From the NCBI GenBank assembly GCA_014904985.1, contig MU129164.1, forward strand, positions 1 to 64,000: a stretch of DNA of 64,000 bases. Direction: 5' to 3'. A program made the translations under genes and the position numbers. Below, in pieces: positions 55,258 to 64,000 of this stretch. Source of the stretch: Hydnum rufescens UP504. Taxonomy: Eukaryota; Basidiomycota; Agaricomycetes; Cantharellales; Hydnaceae. The stretch's first letter is position 1, and each line of letters opens with the position of its first letter. The notes under the pieces were generated by a model that saw nothing but the letters and a program-made list of their open reading frames with translations, made no database searches and was not told where the DNA came from.

Positions 55258-56189
55258 TGATTTGGGGTGTCTTGACATACCTTCCATTTTCGAGTGCCGT
55301 ATTGCAATCCTCTTTCGTAGTGCAACTAGTTGAGCTCGACATCGGCACAGAATTAGCAATGAAGATGAGTGCAATTGGTAGGGAAGCGATACTGGGTTTG
55401 AGAATAGAAATGGCCTCTACTCCACAGGCCACGAGGATGTAACCTGAATGTTCGACAGCAGACTAACGAAATGCGTAGCCGATCAAGATGTCGTGACAGG
55501 AATGGACCTGGTTTACTCCCATTCCTCAGAGGAGCCCATTGCCTTCCTAGAGTGCTTATGTTCGATCATCTGTGGCACGAATTGACAGTGTGAGGGGCAT
55601 GGAGCGAGTACGATTTATGCTATCCCACCTTATGTACAGAAGAGAACTCTCAGCTTGGGACGATACATAGCGAGAGGCTGCAAACCCCGCTCTATCTCAG
55701 GTCGGCTCTCAATGACAGATTTGCATGTGATAGCCTGGAAGAGGCTACGACTGTATGCAACGACGCTCATGATGATGTAATACATTTTTCTGTGCATATG
55801 CCGTATCTATAGTGAGAGCGCAAGGGGTGTGAACTGAGAGAGCATGTTGAGCTGGAAATGAGGGAGGGGGAAATAGTAGGATTAATGAGGGAGATGTTCA
55901 GAAGAGGAGGGGAATGAGATGGGATAGTGGCGGCCAGGGGTGTGCAATGGGAAGCAGGTGAAAGCATAAGGCGAGAGAAGAAATGAAGCAAGTGCATAAA
56001 GAAAGGGAAACATATAAGGGATAGTTTACATAATGAGGTAAGATTCTTATTGCCGGCCATAGTGGTGCCCGTAAATTCTTATCTTGCCAACCAATTGAGT
56101 TTACCAATTGAGTGTAGAGTAAGTGGGCAGATCCGTGTGGTGCCTTGGGAGCAACCTAAGACCTTAAGCCGGCGTGCGGAATTCTGGTG
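55258..56189. repeat. HIBCH tail module and upstream region of block 14
   Basis: 55260-55570 is the tail module. 55570-56060 is private, partly purine-rich, with similarity to 45.2-45.3 kb. 56080-56120 has CTTGCCAACCAATTGAGTTT, the upstream element also present in the 76-bp repeats. No gene. Confidence 0.45.
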
Positions 56190-56193
56190 ACAC

Positions 56194-56259
56194 TATAAAT
56201 GCAGAAGAGTTCCATTCCCCTCTTCCCCCCGTCACAGTGCACATAGCATGGGGCCTGCA
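56194..56259 (+). promoter_or_regulatory. Core promoter of gene A copy 14
   Basis: CACTATAAATGCAG with the box at 56194-56200, 66 bases before the ATG, followed by AGAGTTCCATTCCCCTCTT. Same class as copies 7 and 9. Confidence 0.55.
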
Positions 56260-57575
56260 ATGGACAATTCAAACCACCACTGGGACATTAGTGAGCCTCG
56301 CACAACTTCCGATTAGCGTGCTCATGCAAACATCTCTTGCCCAGCTACCGGGCGTGGTGGCAGTACTGGAAATGATGGAAGTATTTCTAGCGGTGGACAA
56401 GGAGGGAATGTTCTTGTCTCGAATTCTAACACAAACAATGTCTGTGAGTTGCGCCTCTTGCATATTGTTGCCTCCTCATTTTAAACTTCCAAGGGGAGAG
56501 CAGCGAATAATGTCTTCCATATTTACGGCCATAATGTGGGCACGTCAATAGTTGATGCACCACTAGGCTTCGGTATCTACATTTTCTGGCGCTGTGGGGT
56601 AATCGAATTGCGGGTGAGGTGGTTCTTCTTGGCAGAGTGAGCCCGGTCTTCTGATTCTCTAGTCATGTCCAAAGGTCGAGTTTATCGCTCGTCTATTTCC
56701 GTTTGCCATTAAGGTTCGCCGTCATACATAGGATCATACCATCGGAGAAGATGTGCTTGTTGGAACATGGCTACAGTGTCAACTATGGCTAGTGATAAAT
56801 GAGAAGGGCGTTATGTGTATGACTGGGTGAAGGCTCACATTATGGGAACATTCCATATGCCAATAATAACTGCGCTCTCATCGACAGCAAACTCCTGAAT
56901 CAAGTACTCAGTGAGATGCCAAGTGGGTGTGTTAGCAAGTCAATCACGCGTCGGAGGTGTCGATTTCCACACAGGATAATAAAGACGCCAGACGAAGAGG
57001 ATTCTACGCCTGGTTGTGGGGTGAGTATGCACCAATGAAGAGATCGATGACTGAGCGTGACTGACTCGCGAGACAGCGATACAGTATCACTATCGACAGA
57101 CCTATCAGTTGTACATGATCGTGATCGCACTCGTCAGCATCAAGTCTGTCGATACGTACATGCATGAATGCTGATAGTGAGTACTCGCTACAGTATACAA
57201 TCATCTCAAGCAGCAATGCGCAAACAGCAGTCGAAGCATGCCGATCAACGGACTCCCATGACCGACCTCTGATAGAGTCTGATACGAGACTATCCCACAC
57301 TGGACAAGTCTCCCACAACGCTTCAGAGTAAGTATATCTCATGTAATGGAGCGAGTGGTGTGGTGCTCCCTGTTCCGGAGCCACTTCGCTAGTAGCTTGG
57401 TTGTCGATCCTCTCTGGCATGTTACACGTAGAGGGCGTTCCTTCTGCAACACTGTCGCAATCCACAAGAGAGAGGAAATCAAACTGAATCCCGCTTTAAG
57501 GAAATATGGAGGGACCAGTGCTGGTATCTGGTACATCTCCAGGCCCTCAAGTCCAGAGCGCGTAAGGTAATCCTT
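56260..57575 (+). pseudogene. Gene A copy 14
   Basis: Exon 1 56260-56290 (MDNSNHHWDI), GTGAGC donor 56291; the acceptor reads CCCAG with exon 2 56345-56444; GTGAGT donor 56445; exon 3 56504-56613, open (SNNVFHIYGHNVGTSIVDAP, then FWRCGVIELR); GTGAGG donor 56614; exon 4 from 56675 (VEFIARLFP). The LDDGT exon is shortened (about 56830-56880). The HKKEE exon (57420-57550) is frame-broken. A private 245-bp stretch interrupts it at 57041-57285. Confidence 0.6.
57041..57285. other. Private insertion in gene A copy 14
   Basis: Block sequence continues on both sides but not inside. The stretch is rich in TCGA/GATC/CGAT words with several small inverted repeats (TACTGTATACTGTAGCG types around 57085 and 57190). 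No coding potential or clear termini. Confidence 0.35.
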
Positions 57576-57589
57576 GGTACTCTGATGAG

Positions 57590-58317
57590 GTGCTTTATTG
57601 GTATAGAAATATCCGGGCAGGTGGTGTTTCGATTGGATATATAGCGCTGGTGTACCCTTTTTCGTGGGTGGAACACATTCCCTCAGAACCAATGGTCTTC
57701 TTCGGTCTCTACATTTTTTATAACACTTAACCGTGGCCCCTGATTTGGCATTGTATCCCCAGGCGCATCTACTTATACCGATTAGTAGGTTGTCCTCTCA
57801 TTCCGTTGGAGCGCTTAGGACCTACATCTTGCGCTCTTCAGATACGTACCGGCATTTACTGGTTCTATCCACATTGCTTTCATCTGGATTCGACCACTAT
57901 GCTCACTATACTAGGCAATACCTAATTCATTAAGAATCCTTTTCTATCCCCCCATGTTCATAATTGGATCTTATTAATCCGCGAGCTCTTCCCCACAGTG
58001 TGCTCCACAAAGTCCCTTCGAGACAGTAAGCGAATACGTCTGCCGATCAATCGAGCCCCACCCCCAGGGCAGCCTTGAGTCCAGCATCCAGAAGAAACCA
58101 GGGTATCCGAGCGGGGTTAAAATCTAGAAGTGAAACGCACCTAATTTTCCCACCATGGCCACGTCGGCCGCCACGAACTTTCGACTGTTTTGTTCGTTCA
58201 AGATGTCCGTTCACACGAACCCGGTAGTGCGAGAGGAAGACTCGTACCTGGGTGTCACAGACGTGAAACCGTGCGAGTCGTAGATCTGTTGGATCCAGTG
58301 CCCCCTACGAAGCAATG
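57590..58317 (+). pseudogene. Module D, block 14
   Basis: TATAGAAAT (57602) replaces the TATA-like box. SSGFDHYAHYTRQYL (about 57885), the KVPSR region, and FKMSVHTNPVVREEDSYLGV (58199 on) follow. The stop of SPTKQ is lost (TGG 58316-58318). A stop within the EVLVEAV region breaks the frame. Confidence 0.4.
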
Positions 58318-59961
58318 GACTGTTTATCAGGGCGGTTCTTTCTTTTATTGAAAACGTGCATTTTAGTCCCTCCGCTCATGCTTCTGCAGGTTTCTTTGGC
58401 GCCTTAGTATCATGGAACCTCGTAAAATGATCGCCGCGGAGTGTGGTGAGCATCTTTTTTTTTCTGTTACCCGCTGCGCTCGTGGCATGTCACCTTCTGG
58501 GACGCTCGTCGTCCGTACACATTCCTGGCGACACTTTCTGTAAGCAGGCATTATGAGTCACTCGTTGGGATCCTTTTGTCAGTAGTATGGTGAGGGGTAT
58601 AAAGGAGGCACTACCAGCAACGCTCCATGGTCTGCCTACGAAGTTCTCTGGCAAAATATTGCAGGAAACGCGATGCCCGCAGGTTGAGCCCACGTGTTTG
58701 GGGGGAGCAAATGAGATTGATTCTATCATTTTTCTCGTGGCTGGATAGGGATTGCAGCTTTTACCCTTCATGCGGAACGTCATAAACAAGAGCCTTTGTT
58801 TCTTCTTCCATAGTGGTGGCCGTTATATATCGAATCGAGTCGCTATTTTTTGGCCAGTCAAACGAGGGAATTTCACGGGGCTTCATTTGTACGCTCGGTC
58901 CAAAGCCCAAGCCCAGTAAATTCAGTGCATTCCACGCCTGTCGAGGGGAAGAGATCTAAGCAGAAATGAGCAATTTAGATCCACATTATTCCCTTGGATT
59001 CTATCGAGCTTCGTCAGCACGGGGGTATATGCGCGTCAGAGGGATACACACAGCTCGCACTCGGATGGGACAGCGACTACACTCGTGGCCGCGTTGCTTG
59101 GGCCGAATTTTACAAATAGAGGTCTTTCGCGTTGAGGAATATCCACAGTACGAGGGCATGGTGCGTGTTCCACAAGGCATTGCCCTCAATCTCCTGGGCG
59201 GCGCTCCATTATTCACCAGATTTTGAGTGTTTCAAGATGGATAATTGTGGCTGACATCATTACTGTAAATGGGAGGAAACGTAAATATATGGCATTAGAG
59301 TATTGGACAGTCGGCTACTCAATGACGTCGCCTTTAGGGATGATGCCACCGAAAACGATACCTGGATCTTTGGACTTATTTCCCCACACCATCCCGGGAT
59401 AATCTCGCTCCCGAATCAGGGTGCAGTCAATTTTGGGCCTGAAAAGGAAAGCTACTATGCTTCTTCACATGTAAATGTGAGGCTTACATGCAACATTCTC
59501 GCCCGTCCAGACCTGTTACTAGAGGTTCACCACATAACAAGAAATTGATTCACGGTTGTAGAATCGCCCGTCGTTCTACTACTCATGATTGTCCTATCCA
59601 TTCTCTGGTGCCCCTTTGTCCGGCCCATGAGGCCATCTCCAATGTTCCTGGATGGTGAAGTCAAAGGAAAAATTCACGAAGCCGGCGCATTCGAACCCGA
59701 TTGCGAGAATGACGCTGATCTCTCGGATGCGGTTTTGGTTTTCGACGATACGAAGGGTAGTGAATCCACTTGAACAGAACGGGTTAAACGGCTGAGGGGG
59801 CGTTGTTTCTGCCGTTGTCAATGCGGTGTCAGGGAGTAGGCCTTCCCCGTCGCGATATTTCCATCGAAAGACGGGTCAATACATTTAACTTGGCAATTGT
59901 GGATGGAGGCTTTGTCATAGTTGCTTCTGCCCCTGAGGAAACGGCAAGATCACTTGAATAT
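58318..59961 (+). repeat. Modules E, F and G, block 14
   Basis: E 58340-58640; F 58660-59226, ending in the open frame FQIEVFRVEEYPQYEGMVRV and ALNLLGGAPLFTRF, stop 59224; G 59480-59960 with LTCNILARPDLLLEVHHITR, KGKIHEAGAFEPDCENDADL and the acidic DDTKGSEST end. A further frame (59803-60015) reads NLAIVDGGFVIVASAPEETA and runs across the join into A-II. This is the most complete E-F-G series in the window, but still without a recognisable protein. Confidence 0.45.
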
Positions 59962-60550
59962 CGGGATCTGCAAACATTTAACATATATATTGTCATACCT
60001 CGAGCATACCAATAACGGACCACACAAGCAAACTCGGAGATCTACATTTCCTGCCCATACGGGCCGTCAGAATTAAGGGTGAGGGTGATTTTTCGCCTCT
60101 TTGACCGAAGTCGATCTATTAATTCCGGTCGCGCTCAAAGATTGAGCTTGTGGCGCGTCTATTTCCGTTAACCAATAGGATCCACTGCCGCGTCCAGGAT
60201 CGTTTCCTGCACAGTTCGTCCGAGGCCTGTAGGAGATAAGCGTGCTATCGCCGGGCGTGGCGGGTTCCCTTTGGGACGTCGGTGCGTTGGGGGTTCCTGA
60301 GTGGATATGGTATGAGGGCTGGCATATACCTGAATGATGGTTCCCATTTTGTCACGCACAGCGATCTCCAAGTGCTGAAAGAGATTTGGGACCGAGTTAA
60401 AAACAGAACCTCCGCCTGATTCTGTGCACTCCTGTCCATAAGCCGGGTATGCACTGATGGAGAAATGAGTTCAGGGAAGTCTGGAATGACACTACTCTGA
60501 CCATGTCGCGGGTTCCGTGGCGTGCTGGCATTCCCAGACAGCAATTAGAC
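59962..60550 (+). pseudogene. A-II segment, block 14
   Basis: Starts at CAAACATTTAACAT within exon 3, as in block 7; EIYISCPYGPSELR, then a GTGAGG donor near 60076. Exon 4 (IELVARLFPLTNRI) from 60139; exon 5 near 60237; the AGIYLNDGSHFVTHSDLQVL exon at 60320-60380. Exons 1-2 are missing. Confidence 0.5.
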
Positions 60551-60559
60551 ATCATTTAA

Positions 60560-62573
60560 AAATGTAGAACCAATTCCAGCCGCTATTACGTCGGGAAGAA
60601 TTGCTTTGGGGAGTATAGTGCCTGTCGCACGCTCTTCAAGTGCGGCAGTGCAGAGTTCGGTAGTTGCCGCTTATCGCATCAACGGTCCGAAAATCTCCAT
60701 GAATGTACTAATTTTGATCGCTCCTGGTGAAAAAATCTTGGTGCTTTTGTGAATCGGACCTCTCCTTGAGCTCGCTGGCATTCTCCGGCTCGATCCGTGC
60801 TAAACCGTTCGACAATGCGAGACTCGTTATTGGCTTCATCTCGTCTTAGCCCCCGTTTGCCCAGAACCAGCCTCCAGATGCAGTTCGTTATCTACAAACA
60901 TACCAATCTTCCTGGTGTTCGCGTCAATTGATATATTCCCCGTTCTATTCCAGTCGGTCTACTCTACACTGGCCAGAAGCTTTGGACGCACTTAACCATG
61001 AGATACTCGACCACCCCATTCCGAAACTCAAGGTAGTCCCATATCCCTCGTACCGTCAGCTTGATCATAAACACTGTTCCAACGAATGGGAATCCGACCA
61101 TGGGTAAAATTATTATTGGCCGTGGAAATGGTACCGCATTTTGTGCTGGTGGGGACGCGAAAAGTACGTGATACTACATACACTAATGCCCAATGCCTTC
61201 GTAATAATTGTCAATAAATCCAGGTGTAGCGAAACCCCCTAACCCTAAGTAGTGCCCTGAATTTCTTCAAGACCAGTCAGTCCATTTATCCTGTCGAATT
61301 CTTGCCTGCACTGCTCATGATTGGAGGCAGATTTCAAGGAGACTAATGTCTTGCAACACTTTCGAAGCCCTATGTAGCCGTTATAAAAGGGATTACTTGC
61401 ATGTCTTGTAGCACCCTGGACGCTACACCTCCGCGCTGATGATACTCTAAGTCACAGTCGGGGGCGACGTTGACCTCCCAGCATGCACAGCCCATCGCAT
61501 GGCAATCGAAAACGCGGTATTCGCAATGCTAGATGCAAAATTGAATGCTTTCCGGATGTCGGATCCACACATGTCCTCTGACGGCAAGATAGGGACTTAT
61601 CTCGCGGTCACGGGCAATTCAATATTAGGCCACAAAATCCGTCACCTCGGCCTAGCAACCCATTGCATCCCATCGCGTCGCATTCCCTCTGTTCTGGAAA
61701 GACTTGGTGCTTTGGAAGCCCTAGGCCCACATACGATTAACGAGACTTTGAATGATTTTGATAAGGAGCCAAGCTCGAGGCTAGAAATAGAATCCTAGCT
61801 ATCGATAAGCTGAGGCCAAGTTCGCATTGCCCTCGACGGTGCCTCCGCCTGCAAGGATGTCGAGAGCGTCATTGCCGAGCTCGAAACATTCGCTGCTCCC
61901 GAGTCTGTACGGGAAGAAGACCGAAGTGAGGTGGAAAAGTGGGCAAGGATGACTTTGGATGTGCCAGCGCTGAGAAGTCCTACGAGCCTGAAGGCGGCGT
62001 TCGAAGCTATACGGATCGCGGGGCGGAAGGACTACAATCCGCTACAGAGGGACCTCGCTATTAATATAGCTTTCGCCGTGAGCACTTCTCCCCCCTCCTT
62101 CCTTCCTTTTCCGCTCTTAATTACTCTATTGTTTTTCTTTCATATTGAAACTCAGGGCCACGCCAAATTTCAATACTGGAGTGACAAGCATGCTCATGAA
62201 CAAAGACCCAGCAAATAAACGACCTAATTGGAGCCCTTCGACGCTGGAAGAAGTGTCCCCCGCGTATGCGTGGGACGCGTTCTTCAGCCCAGCATCTCTA
62301 TGTGTCATCTGCCCCTCGCATCCAGAACCGCACGAACGCCAGCCGAGATCAACTTGCGGTATTATGTGCTCCCCAGGGAGAACGATGTCGGTGCGTTTGT
62401 GCTTGAGAATACGAGTGATAGCGGGGCGTCCGGTGTTTCTGCCGAAGAGGTCGTTGCGCATTTTGAAGGAAAGACGAGAGGGAAGAGCGGGGTCTGGTTC
62501 AAGGTGAAGGAGGTGCTTGTGCGGCGCTGCGAAACAATGATGGACGGGTGGTTGAGAATCTTCAGTGTTTGAT
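60560..62573 (+). pseudogene. HIBCH: HIBCH-like gene, copy 6
   Basis: The 5' region is present; the LNHEILDHPIPKLK end of the first crotonase exon is near 60995-61035. GNGTAFCAGGDAK (about 61120-61160) is intact. An open frame at 61499-61795 covers IENAVFAMLDAKLNAF to ETLNDFDKEPSS, ending in TAG 61796-61798 with the shared TGA 15 bases later (61811-61813). The acid residue site reads MLDAK instead of MPETK. The C-terminal part (62150-62573) has one frameshift and lost the WNY end. Confidence 0.9.
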
Positions 62574-62715
62574 ATTTCTTCCAATAATTGAGAGGATCTA
62601 TTTAATTTTCTGGGTAGTGGAAGTGCAACCGGTCGGACTCAGATCGGTATGACGGGAGGAAAGCATGATGGGAGGAGAGCTTCACGGTAGGAGCATGATG
62701 AGAGGTGAGCTTGAC

Positions 62716-63200
62716 TGTGATGTGGGTGGATGGAGGGGGTTGGAGCAGTTCTGAATTTATAGAGCTGCTGGGCCTATCCTATCGCGATTCTCCCAGTGTG
62801 GAGTGCAACCACACTAGATTGGGAAACTCAATTCTCCGACATCAGCAGACAGTGGCAGGGACGCCGATGGCGGGGTGCAAGGTCCCAAATGTATTGCCGT
62901 AGCTGTGTAATACCAGCTTTAGGAGCTATTTTGATAACAGGAGCCCCCAAATAGGATGATGTTGGGCATCAAAACTCACGTGCTGACCCATGAGCCCGCC
63001 AGTTACCAAACTGGGCCAGCACGTGAGTTTTGACGCCCAACATCTTCCTATTTGGGAGCTCCTGTTATCAAAATAGCTCCTAAAGCTGGTATTACACCCC
63101 AGTGTGGTTGCACTCCACACTGGGAGAATCGCGATAGGATAGGCCCAGCAGCTCTATAAATTCAGGACTGCTCCAACCCCCTCCATCCACTCACACCACA
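62716..63200. repeat. Head-to-head promoter palindrome upstream of gene A copy 15
   Basis: The left arm starts TGTGATGTGGGTGGATGGAG (62716) and the right arm ends with its complement (63200). Inner arms GGAGCTATTTTGATAACAGG (62922) and CCTGTTATCAAAATAGCTCC (63061) pair as well; the loop is about 62991-63011. The left arm holds about 90 extra bases (62818-62904), the same piece that the promoter at 3.3-3.44 kb has. It is a duplicated gene-A promoter facing both ways, with the reverse TATA-like box near 62753-62765. Confidence 0.75.
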
Positions 63201-63226
63201 GTGCATGTACATAGAGGGCATCCACA
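63155..63226 (+). promoter_or_regulatory. Core promoter of gene A copy 15
   Basis: CTCTATAAATTCAG, box 63155-63161, 72 bases before the ATG, then CTGCTCCAACCCCCTCCATC. Same class as copy 2. Confidence 0.6.
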
Positions 63227-64000
63227 ATGGACAATTCCAACTATCTCATGCACATTCGTAAGCCCTGCACGACTTCCAATTACATTGCTCATGCAAACAT
63301 GTCTTTCCCAGACACCGGAGACGGCGGCAGTAGTGACAATGGTACAAGTGGTTCCACTGGTGGACGAGGAGGGGATGTTCTCTTGCATTCGAACATGAAC
63401 AATGTCTGTGAGTCGAGCTTCTTCCACATTATTAGTCTATTCATTTTAAAACTCCAAGGCGTACATAGCGAATGTCTGGCATATTTACGGTCATAGTGTA
63501 GGCACCCCAATAGGTGATGCACCACCAAGGTCGGGTCTCTACATTTGCTTGCGCTATCGAACGCTCGAATTCCAGGTGAGCGGGACCTTCCCTCAGCGAG
63601 GCTGGTCTTCTGATTGTCTAGTCGTGGTCAAAGGTCGAGTTCGTCCCTCGTCTATTTCTTTTCATCATTAGGATTCACCACCAGGCCCAGGATCGTATCA
63701 TCTACAGTTAAGTGCAGGGGCCATAGAAAATGTGGGCCACTCAAGGATGCAGCAGGTCTCCCTTCAGACACTGAGAGATTTGTATTAAATCATCGTGCTG
63801 ACGCAGCGGAGATAGAAAATATAGAACCATTAGCTAGATCTTGATTCGGAGGCGAAGAGCGCAGGTTCCCAAGAGGATACGATGAGTGCAAGTGCAAGAC
63901 ATACTACAGGCAGCCAGTAGCGTCGACCGAGATGGGGTTATCCATGTGTCAATTGTGTGAGGACTTACATACACTTGGATGAAGGGACCGCTCCATATGC
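63227..64000 (+). CDS. Gene A copy 15: unrecognised multi-exon family, best-preserved copy (partial at window end)
   Basis: I do not recognise this protein. Exon 1 63227-63257 (MDNSNYLMHI); GTAAGC intron 63258-63311; exon 2 63312-63407 (HTGDGGSSDNGTSGSTGGRG, ends NMNNV); GTGAGT intron 63408-63468; exon 3 63469-63575 (SNVWHIYGHSVGTPIGDAPP, then GLYICLRYRTLEFQ); GTGAGC intron to 63633; exon 4 from 63634 (VEFVPRLFLFIIRIHHQ). The joined frame is open through exons 1-4. Exon 5 probably starts at 63727 (CGPLKDAAGLPSDTERFVLN) and exon 6 at 63865; the exon 4-5 splice is uncertain. The rest lies beyond the window. It has a glycine/serine-rich low-complexity segment near the N-terminus, no signal peptide and no membrane span in exons 1-4. 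Whether it is functional is unknown. Confidence 0.55.

Noticed and set aside
55767..56060. 97-codon reverse ORF rich in Ser, Leu and Pro
   Set aside because: Antisense of a purine-rich stretch; low complexity, and not conserved in the similar stretch at 45.2 kb.

Overview
The window looks like a repeat-rich, gene-poor, decaying region of a filamentous fungal nuclear genome. A basidiomycete is the likeliest source, but that is inference. The support is short spliceosomal introns of about 50-65 nt with GTRNGY donors and YAG acceptors, a pogo/Fot1-type DNA transposon, short LTR-like elements, many palindromic non-autonomous elements, and no bacterial operon or ribosome-binding-site signals.

The window is built from a multi-gene block of about 7 kb that has been copied many times and then broken. 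The block order is: gene A (a multi-exon gene I do not recognise), module D (a short coding module ending in SPTKQ), modules E, F and G (degenerate, weakly coding), a 5'-truncated paralogue of A (A-II), and a 3-hydroxyisobutyryl-CoA hydrolase-like gene (HIBCH, crotonase superfamily). I count 15 copies of gene A, at least 5 A-II segments and 7 HIBCH segments. The two most complete blocks run about 20.6-26.0 kb and 56.1-62.6 kb. Fourteen A copies are on the + strand and one is inverted (52.2-52.85 kb). Most copies carry frameshifts, stops, lost splice sites or deletions. The A copy at 63.2 kb is open through its first four exons and is the best reference.

Region by region: 0-3.2 kb, block 1 with an HIBCH 5' fragment; 3.2-12 kb, block 2 with an HIBCH pseudogene and a dead pogo element (7.57-10.6 kb); 12-20 kb, blocks 3-5 with a palindromic element carrying a probable 9-bp duplication and an LTR; 20-26.4 kb, block 7, preceded by a 76-bp minisatellite; 27-30 kb, block 8; 30.3-36.1 kb, block 9 with a solo LTR and a 986-bp foldback element; 36.1-38.5 kb, an insertion with 41-bp repeats and an amplified core promoter; 38.5-42 kb, a full-length A-II copy with HIBCH; 42-46.9 kb, fragments; 47-51 kb, block 12; 51.7-52.9 kb, an LTR and the inverted A copy; 53.9-55.3 kb, HIBCH; 56.1-62.6 kb, block 14; 62.7-64 kb, a head-to-head promoter palindrome and block 15, cut by the window end.

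The HIBCH family assignment is firm because the signatures are explicit. Gene A and modules D, E, F and G are unassigned; only their exon structure, motifs and conservation between copies are described. Nothing here shows that any copy is expressed. The candidates for something undescribed are the gene-A family and the co-amplified block as a whole.
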